NCBI GenBank assembly: GCA_003696125.1
Contig: RFHZ01000055.1
Location: forward strand, 1 to 6,604
DNA length: 6,604 bases
Reading direction: 5' to 3'
Origin: Nitrospinota bacterium
Lineage (GTDB): Bacteria; Tectomicrobia; Entotheonellia; J063
Under the pieces are notes generated by a model. It made no database searches, had not been told where the DNA came from, and was given only the letters and a program-made list of their open reading frames with translations. Below are positions 1-5,429 of the stretch, piece by piece. Position 1 is the stretch's first letter. The number at the start of each line of letters is the position of its first letter. Position numbers and translations under genes: made by a program.

Positions 1-409
1 CTTCTCCGGTGCCGCCCTGGGGATCAAGCTGGCCGCACCGGAGAAGACGGTGATTGCCACGGTCGGGGATGGGAGCTATCTCTTCAGCGTGCCCACAGCC
101 GGGCACTTCGTCTCCCAGGCCTATCACCTCCCCATCCTGGTAGTGGTATTCAACAATCAATGCTGGGGAGCGGTGCGGCGGGCCACCCGCTCTGTCCACC
201 CGCAGGGATGGGCGGTCAAGACCAACCGGTTCCCGTTGAGCGAACTCTCTCCTGCCCCGGCCTATGAGATGATCTGCCAGGCCAACGGCGGGTACGGGGA
301 GCGGGTCGAGGATCCGGCCGAGATCCTGCCGGCCCTGCGCCGTGCGCTTCGTGTCGTGCGCGAAGAAGGACGCCAGGCCCTGCTCAACGTGATCTGCAAG
401 CACCCGTAG
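1..409 (+). CDS. Thiamine-diphosphate-dependent enzyme, acetolactate synthase-like, C-terminal part (partial)
   Basis: The 5' end lies outside the window; the first complete codon is at 2 and the stop is TAG at 407-409, leaving 135 residues. The visible part is the TPP-binding C-terminal domain of the acetolactate synthase / benzoylformate decarboxylase superfamily. The ThDP/Mg2+ motif starts with GDG at 65-73 and closes with the Asn pair NN at 152-157, the usual spacing of about 30 residues. It is followed by an aromatic-rich stretch (QCWGAVRRAT) and ends with a GGYGERVEDPAE segment and the strand ALLNVIC. These match the group annotated as 'thiamine pyrophosphate-requiring protein' rather than biosynthetic IlvB, but this comes from memory of the family. 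It would decarboxylate a 2-oxo acid or carry out a carboligation in the cytosol; the substrate is unknown because the specificity region is missing. A 217-nt gap with its own promoter separates it from the next gene, so it need not be cotranscribed. Confidence 0.88.
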   Translation, partial: FSGAALGIKLAAPEKTVIATVGDGSYLFSVPTAGHFVSQAYHLPILVVVFNNQCWGAVRRATRSVHPQGWAVKTNRFPLSELSPAPAYEMICQANGGYGERVEDPAEILPALRRALRVVREEGRQALLNVICKHP

Positions 410-516
410 GTATCGTCTCTTCGCCTCTCCCTCCCGGTGATCTCCGTGGGCTTAAAAGGCGATTTTCCGGGTAACGTGCGATCGGAGAGGGGCATCCATG
501 GCCACGTAAAATGCTC

Positions 517-545
517 TTGACAGGAGGAAAAGGGGGGCCTATAGT
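517..545 (+). promoter_or_regulatory. Near-consensus sigma-70-type promoter for the transporter operon
   Basis: A perfect -35 hexamer TTGACA (517-522) is followed by exactly 17 nt and a -10 hexamer TATAGT (540-545), one base off TATAAT. Transcription would begin near 551-553, leaving a leader of about 75 nt before the start codon at 627. The spacer is purine-rich and contains a run of six G. There is no extended -10 TG. It sits in the only sizeable gap upstream of the operon, which supports the call. Activity has not been shown. Confidence 0.72.
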
Positions 546-611
546 GGGGTTGGTATCCCGGTAACCAGGCGAACCGGTGGAGTTTTTCTTTATCTCTGGT
601 CTAATGCAGTC

Positions 612-618
612 AAGGAGG
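612..618 (+). promoter_or_regulatory. Ribosome-binding site that fixes the start of the binding-protein gene
   Basis: AAGGAGG at 612-618 is a full anti-Shine-Dalgarno match placed 8 nt before ATG 627. The in-frame GTG at 618 would overlap this site and is therefore not the start. A second in-frame ATG at 669, just before the twin-arginine motif, has no comparable upstream site. Confidence 0.85.
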
Positions 619-626
619 TGGTAACG

Positions 627-1904
627 ATGTCAAGGAAAGAGAGAGACAGACCATTGGCGATACCAGGCATGAGTCGCCGGCAGTTTTTGAAAACCACTGC
701 TCTAGGCGTGACTGTGGCTTCCTGGGGCTTTCCGGCCATCGTGAGAGCCGGAGCAGACACGATCAAAGTGGGGCACCTCACTCCCCGTACCGGGTTCCTG
801 GGACAGCTCGGCGCCTATGCGGTCATGGGAGCGACTCTTGCCGTCAAGGAGATCAATCAGGCGGGAGGGGTGCTGGGACGACAGGTCGAACTCATCTCCG
901 AGGACAGTGTCAACCCGGGAGTGGCGGTTACCAAGGCGCAGAAACTGGTGGAGCGGGACAAGGTGGATTTCCTGATCGGGGAGATCAGCTCTGCCTCTGG
1001 TCTGGCCATCGCCGAGCAGGCGCTCCGCTACAAGAAGCTTTATGTGAACACCGGCTGCAACTCTGATGCCCTGCGGGGGAGTAACTGCAACCGCTACATG
1101 TTCCACGTCGAGGGCTGTAACACGATGTACACCAAGACGATCGGGCTCTGGCAGAAGAAGCAGGGGCTGATCAAGGGGGCAAAGTGGTATATGCTCACCG
1201 CCGACTACGCCTTCGGCCATGACCTCTACCGCGTCTCCTCCCGTTTCCTCAAAGCCAACGGTGGGATCGTCATGCACAACGACATGGTGCCCACCAATAC
1301 GCCGGATTACAGCCCGTACATCATCAAGATCCGGCGGGCCAAACCGGATTTCGTGTACATCAATCTGGCCGGTGTTGATCAGACCACCTTCCTCAAGCAG
1401 TACCGCGAATACGGTCTCCCTTATCCCCTGGCCGGTGGAGTCATGGACACGGTCCCCTTCTGGGCAGCCGGGATCGAGTCGCTGTCAGGCTACTGGCAGA
1501 GCCTCTGGTATCACGGTCTCCAGAACCCGAAGTCGGTCGCTTTCACCAAACGGTTCATCGCCGAATACGGCAAGCCACCTGACAACCAGGCCTGGCAGGA
1601 CTATACCGGGATCCGCATCGTGTTGCAGGCGATTGCAGAGACCAAATCTACCGAATCGGCCAAGCTCATCGAGTACTTTGAAAAGGGAGCCAGGTTTGAT
1701 ATCTATAAGGACCGGGAAGCGCATTTCCGTGACTGGGATCATCAGCTCCTGCAGGAGATGTATGTGGTGAAGGTCAAAGACCCGTCTGAGGCCAAAGACA
1801 AGTGGGATATCTTTGAGATCGTGCAGCCGATGCCCGGACCTGACGATCCGCTCGAGTTGATTCAGCCGACCAGAGAAGAAAACCCCTGTACCCTGAAAGC
1901 GTAA
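627..1904 (+). CDS. Tat-exported LivK-like ABC transporter solute-binding protein
   Basis: This 425-residue protein is a periplasmic binding protein of the HAAT (Liv/amide/urea) ABC importer class, Peripla_BP_6-like. The N-terminus has a textbook twin-arginine motif, SRRQFLK at residues 16-22, a hydrophobic stretch to about 38 and a likely cleavage at VRA/GA (residues 39-43), so export of the folded protein by Tat is expected. The mature part opens with the IKVGHLTPRTG strand typical of the family, then the ligand-lobe segment GATLAVKEINQAGGVLGR, and a DYAFGHD segment like that of amide/urea binders. ATG 627 is chosen for its Shine-Dalgarno site 8 nt upstream. It is the first gene of the importer operon, followed after 84 nt by livH. 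Three cysteines sit at residues 144, 154 and 164 and one near the C-terminus (421). The ligand cannot be named; amino acid, amide or related solute is the family expectation. Confidence 0.93.
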   Translation: MSRKERDRPLAIPGMSRRQFLKTTALGVTVASWGFPAIVRAGADTIKVGHLTPRTGFLGQLGAYAVMGATLAVKEINQAGGVLGRQVELISEDSVNPGVAVTKAQKLVERDKVDFLIGEISSASGLAIAEQALRYKKLYVNTGCNSDALRGSNCNRYMFHVEGCNTMYTKTIGLWQKKQGLIKGAKWYMLTADYAFGHDLYRVSSRFLKANGGIVMHNDMVPTNTPDYSPYIIKIRRAKPDFVYINLAGVDQTTFLKQYREYGLPYPLAGGVMDTVPFWAAGIESLSGYWQSLWYHGLQNPKSVAFTKRFIAEYGKPPDNQAWQDYTGIRIVLQAIAETKSTESAKLIEYFEKGARFDIYKDREAHFRDWDHQLLQEMYVVKVKDPSEAKDKWDIFEIVQPMPGPDDPLELIQPTREENPCTLKA

Positions 1905-1915
1905 AACGAGAATCC

Positions 1916-1964
1916 CTGAGGCGCCAGGAGGTGATGGCCCGTTGCCGTTGCCCTTGCGCCTCAG
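1916..1964 (+). promoter_or_regulatory. Stem-loop between the binding-protein gene and livH, possible attenuator or processing site
   Basis: CTGAGGCGC (1916-1924) is the perfect reverse complement of GCGCCTCAG (1956-1964), giving a 9-bp GC-rich stem with a 31-nt loop. CCTTTTAT follows directly, so a weak intrinsic terminator is possible although the T run is only four bases and the loop is long. Stem-loops after binding-protein genes in importer operons commonly reduce transcription of the membrane genes or protect the upstream mRNA. That role here is inference. The loop contains a strong Shine-Dalgarno-like AGGAGGT (1926-1932). Confidence 0.5.
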
Positions 1965-1988
1965 CCTTTTATCGGATGCGAGACCATC

Positions 1989-2862
1989 ATGTTATTTGTT
2001 GTGGTCGAACAGATCATAAACGGCTTGTTAGTCGGCGCCTACTATGTGTTGCTGGCCCTGGGGCTATCGCTGATCTTCAGCCTGGGGGGGGTGGTCAATA
2101 TGGCGCACGGGGCGTTTTACGCCCTGGGAGCCTATTTCGCCTATGAAGTGCAGCGATGGACCGGATTTTTTGGGGCCATGGTGATCGCCCCTGTCGGTGT
2201 CGCCTTGCTCGGCGTGTTGATCGAAACCCTCTTTATCCAGCGATTTTACCAGGAAGATCCGGCCCTTTCCCTCCTCTTTACCCTTTGGACTGGCCATGAC
2301 GGCAGAGCAGAGCATCCGGTTGATCTGGGGGGCAACCGGCTTGCCCTTCTCCATCCCTAAAGCCTTGCGAGGAGCGATCTTTCTCGGAGAGTTCATCTAT
2401 TCCTATTACCGCCTGACGGTACTGGTAATCGTGATCGTCACCGTCCTCGGCGCCTGGCTCCTCCTCTACCGGACCCCCTTTGGCATGATCGTGCGGGCCG
2501 GCACACGTGACCCGGAGATGGTACGCGTCCTGGGTATCAGCCTGCGGCCGGTGCTCACCTCCATCTTTGCCCTGGGTATCGCCTTTGCCGCCCTGGCCGG
2601 TGTCATGTCGGCGCCGCTGGCCGGTGTACAGCCGGCCATGGGTACCGAGATCCTGACCGCAGCGTTCGTGGTGGTGGTGATCGGTGGGCTCGGGAGTTTC
2701 TGGGGGGTCATCTGCGCCGGGGCACTGGTCGGTATCGCCCGGGGCATAACCGTGCTCATCTATCCACCGGCTACCGAAGCTTCCATGTATGCCCTCATGA
2801 TACTGGTCTTACTCCTCCGTCCCCGTGGCCTGATGGGGGAGAGGTTTGAACGCCTGGAATAG
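1989..2862 (+). pseudogene. livH: LivH-type branched-chain amino acid ABC permease, split by a frameshift
   Basis: LivH is one of the two membrane subunits of the HAAT importer. The N-terminal part lies in the frame starting at ATG 1989, which by itself stops at 2360 after 123 codons. The rest lies in the next frame, open up to TAG 2860-2862 and with an ATG at 2296. Removing one C from 2281-2283 joins them into a 290-residue protein, the normal LivH length. The N-terminal part carries INGLLVGAYYVLLALGLSLIF and NMAHGAFYALGAY, the LivH hallmark. The C-terminal part carries the coupling loop RAGTRDPEMVRVLGISL, AGVMSAPLAGVQPAMG and IGGLGSFWGVICAGALVGI. Neither part has other stops or damage. It could be a sequencing error, a recent mutation or, less likely, recoding. 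ATG 1989 has only a weak upstream Shine-Dalgarno match. The 3' end overlaps the next gene by 17 nt if that gene starts at TTG 2846. Confidence 0.88.
2280..2288 (+). other. Frameshift site inside livH
   Basis: The upstream frame reads ACC CTT TGG here, while the family sequence continues in the frame TTT GGA CTG from 2284. One extra base, most simply a C in the run 2281-2283, accounts for the shift. CCCTTT occurs twice within 24 nt (2263-2268 and 2281-2286) in a pyrimidine-rich tract, a plausible slippage context for polymerases or sequencing chemistry. Confidence 0.8.
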
Positions 2863-5407
2863 AAGGAAAAAGCGAAAGGTGCGTATACCTCGTCATCCTT
2901 TACTGATCTATGCCCTCAGCCTTGTCGTGCTTCCCCACCTGCTGAGTGCCGCCGGCCTGATCCATGCCGTGGCCACGGAAATCGCCATCTTTGCCATGGT
3001 CGGCCTCGGCTTTAACCTGCTGCTCGGGTACACCGGTCTCCTCTCTTTCGGGCATGGCGCCTATTTTGGGCTGGCCGCCTATGCGGCTGCCCTCTTCCAG
3101 ATCCATCTGATGCCGGGAGGCTTCTTTGTGCCCATCCTGTTTGCCATCGGTTTTGCCGCTCTCTTGGGCCTGATTACCGGGTTTCTCGCCCTGCGCCGGC
3201 GCGGTGTCTACTTCTCCCTGTTGACCCTGGCCTTTACCGCCCTCATCTTCTACGTGGTCTACCGGTGGACCTCCTTTACCGGTGGGGAAAACGGGTTAGG
3301 TGGCATTACCCGTCCCCCTCTCCTCGGCATGGCGATCAACAACCAGTTGGTCTTCTACTACCTGGTGGCCTTCCTTACCTTCCTGGTGGCCTGGTTGATG
3401 TGGCGCGTTGTCGATTCTCCCTTTGGTCGTGTGCTGGTAGCGATTCGTGAAAACGAGCAGCGTGCCACCTTTATCGGTTACCCGGTACACCGGTACAAGC
3501 TACTCGCCTTTGTCTTATCGGCAACCGTGGTAGGATTCGGAGGGAGCCTGTTTGCCTTCCTCAAGTACTTCGTCTCCGCCGATCTCGTGCATCCCTTCTT
3601 CTCCGGGGAAATCCTGGCCATGTCGATCATCGGGGGGATGCGCAGCTTCCTGGGGCCTCCCTTGGGAGCAGCCTTCTTCATCGTGTTTCGCGAGGTCCTC
3701 TCCGAATATACCGATGCCTGGCTCTTCTATTTTGGCCTCCTCTTCATGGCCTTTATCCTCTTTTCCCCCACCGGGCTCATGGGGTTAGGGGAACGGATTC
3801 TGGCCCCCTGGCGCCGCAAGCAGGAGACCATTGCCGCCATGGCTGGCCGGATAAAGCCGCAACCGAGCCAGGAACTCCCCCCCTTCCTGCGGCCGGATAT
3901 CCCTGCTGCTTCTTCTGCCCTGCTCCAATGCCAGGGAGTGGTCAAGCGTTTTGGAGGCTTTGTGGCCGTCTCTGATGTCACCCTGCAGGCCTATGCGGGG
4001 CGGCTCCAGTCTGTTATCGGCCCTAACGGTGCCGGCAAGACAACGCTCTTTAATGTCTTCTCCGGGATGTATCCCCCCGATGCCGGTAGCGTGCACTTCC
4101 TGGGAGAACGGATCGATGGCCTCTCTCCTGACCGGATTGTGGCCCGGGGATTGGCCCGCTCCTTCCAGATCACCAATCTCTTCCAGGATCTCACCGTGTA
4201 CGAAAACCTCCGCCTGGGTATCCAGGCCCATCACCCCAACCGCTTCCATCTCCTGCGGCGTGCCGACACCCTGCCCACGGTGCATGAGGAGACAGAGGAG
4301 CTTATCCGCTTCCTGGGACTGGAAGGGTTAGAACAGGCCCTGGTCTCCAACCTCTCCTATGGGGGACAGCGGCTGTTGGAGATCGGTTTAACCTTAACCG
4401 CAAAACCGAAAGCCATCATGCTCGACGAGCCTTTGGCCGGGTTGGCGGCGGCGGAACGGGAACGGGTGACCGGTCTCATGAAGCTCCTGGCCCGGCAGAT
4501 GGCTGTGCTGGTCGTGGAGCATGACATCGATCGTGTCTTTGCCTTCTCCGATGCGATTACGGTCATGAACGACGGCCGGGTGCTGGTGGATGGTCCTCCT
4601 GCCGTGGTGCGGAACCATCGCGAGGTGCAGGAGGTGTACCTCGGTAGCGGACGCAAATCGATGATTCAGGTGCAAAAGCCCCGGAAGAAGGCGGAGGGAA
4701 AACCGATCCTCACCCTCAAGGAGGTGAATACCTTTTACGGGAAGAGCCATATCCTCTACGACGTCTCCTTAGAACTCCGTGACAATGAGGTGGTGGCCCT
4801 GCTCGGACGCAACGGGGCAGGGAAATCATCGACCCTCCGGAGCATCATGGGCCTGTCCCGACCACGGCAGGGACACATCTTCTTCGAGGAGACAGAGATC
4901 ACCGGCAGAACACCGGAAGCCATTGCCCGTCTCGGTATCCGCCTGGTACCGCAGGGACGACGACTCTTCCCGAACCTGACCGTGGCCGAAAACCTGGCTC
5001 TCGGCCGGCTGAAGCGAGGACCCAAAGAGGGGGTGCATTGGGATGAGGAGCAGATCTTTCGTTACTTTCCCCGGGTAAAGGAGCGCTTACACTTCCGGGC
5101 CGATATCCTCTCCGGAGGCGAGCAACAGATGGTGGCGATTGCCCGTGCCCTGAGCGGTAACGTCAGGTTGTTGCTCCTGGATGAGCCCTTTGAGGGACTG
5201 TCTCCTGCCCTGACCGAAGAGGTGTTTCACTGCATCAATCAACTCCGGGAAACGATCCCCATACTGCTGGTCGAACACGATCTCGATCTGGCCCTCTCCT
5301 TAGCCGATCGTGTCTACGTGCTGGATCGAGGGCACATCACCTATGAGGGACCGGCAGAACCGCTGCTTACCAATCTCGACTACCGCAAAGAGGTGCTGTG
5401 GGTATAA
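2846..5407 (+). CDS. livM/livG/livF: LivM-LivG-LivF fusion: permease plus two ATP-binding subunits of the importer
   Basis: A single 853-residue frame joins three subunits that are usually separate. Residues 1-325 are LivM: a basic N-terminus, several membrane helices, LGYTGLLSFGHGAYFGLAAY, TGGENGLGG (145-153) and a coupling loop AIRENEQRATFIGYP. Residues about 345-600 are LivG: Walker A GPNGAGKTT (392-400), Q-loop Q441, signature LSYGGQ (503-508), Walker B LDE (D527, E528) and H-loop H559. Residues about 617-853 are LivF: Walker A GRNGAGKSS (654-662), Q703, LSGGEQ (755-760), D779/E780 and H811. All ATPase residues are intact, so both nucleotide sites should work. The linkers (about 326-344 and 600-616) are short, polar and rich in Pro, Lys and Arg. 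The start is uncertain: TTG 2846 overlaps livH by 17 nt, and GTG 2879 would give 842 residues. The chain would sit in the inner membrane with both ATPases in the cytosol and pair with LivH. Confidence 0.93.
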   Translation: MNAWNRRKKRKVRIPRHPLLIYALSLVVLPHLLSAAGLIHAVATEIAIFAMVGLGFNLLLGYTGLLSFGHGAYFGLAAYAAALFQIHLMPGGFFVPILFAIGFAALLGLITGFLALRRRGVYFSLLTLAFTALIFYVVYRWTSFTGGENGLGGITRPPLLGMAINNQLVFYYLVAFLTFLVAWLMWRVVDSPFGRVLVAIRENEQRATFIGYPVHRYKLLAFVLSATVVGFGGSLFAFLKYFVSADLVHPFFSGEILAMSIIGGMRSFLGPPLGAAFFIVFREVLSEYTDAWLFYFGLLFMAFILFSPTGLMGLGERILAPWRRKQETIAAMAGRIKPQPSQELPPFLRPDIPAASSALLQCQGVVKRFGGFVAVSDVTLQAYAGRLQSVIGPNGAGKTTLFNVFSGMYPPDAGSVHFLGERIDGLSPDRIVARGLARSFQITNLFQDLTVYENLRLGIQAHHPNRFHLLRRADTLPTVHEETEELIRFLGLEGLEQALVSNLSYGGQRLLEIGLTLTAKPKAIMLDEPLAGLAAAERERVTGLMKLLARQMAVLVVEHDIDRVFAFSDAITVMNDGRVLVDGPPAVVRNHREVQEVYLGSGRKSMIQVQKPRKKAEGKPILTLKEVNTFYGKSHILYDVSLELRDNEVVALLGRNGAGKSSTLRSIMGLSRPRQGHIFFEETEITGRTPEAIARLGIRLVPQGRRLFPNLTVAENLALGRLKRGPKEGVHWDEEQIFRYFPRVKERLHFRADILSGGEQQMVAIARALSGNVRLLLLDEPFEGLSPALTEEVFHCINQLRETIPILLVEHDLDLALSLADRVYVLDRGHITYEGPAEPLLTNLDYRKEVLWV

Positions 5408-5429
5408 CCCTTAGCAAGGAGGGAAGGAT

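Noticed and set aside
410-500. Possible terminator after the TPP enzyme gene (CCTCTCC 424-430 with GGAGAGG 484-490; CCCGG 433-437 with CCGGG 467-471)
   Set aside because: The arms are short, the spacing is large and no T run follows, so it does not meet intrinsic terminator form.
702-1277. 191-codon frame on the minus strand
   Set aside because: It lies entirely opposite the clear solute-binding protein gene, and high GC with strong codon bias produces such antisense open frames; no recognisable domain.
1931-2146. 71-codon frame starting GTG/ATG right after the AGGAGGT site, overlapping livH
   Set aside because: The Shine-Dalgarno site is only two bases from its ATG, most of the frame overlaps livH in another phase, and the product is Arg/Cys-rich without family resemblance.
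3877-3883. C7 run in the LivM-LivG linker as a hidden frameshift creating a false fusion
   Set aside because: Both sides are already in one frame, and the sequence lacks a nearby stop that a one-base change would restore for LivM, so there is no positive sign of an error; kept only as a point to check in reads.
3785-4285. 166-codon frame on the minus strand
   Set aside because: It lies opposite intact LivM and LivG sequence with all motifs present; no domain or ribosome-binding site supports it.
4352-4369. LSYGGQ instead of LSGGQ in the LivG half as a sign of a dead ATPase site
   Set aside because: LivG proteins commonly have LSYG-type signatures; Walker A, Walker B Glu and the H-loop His are all intact.
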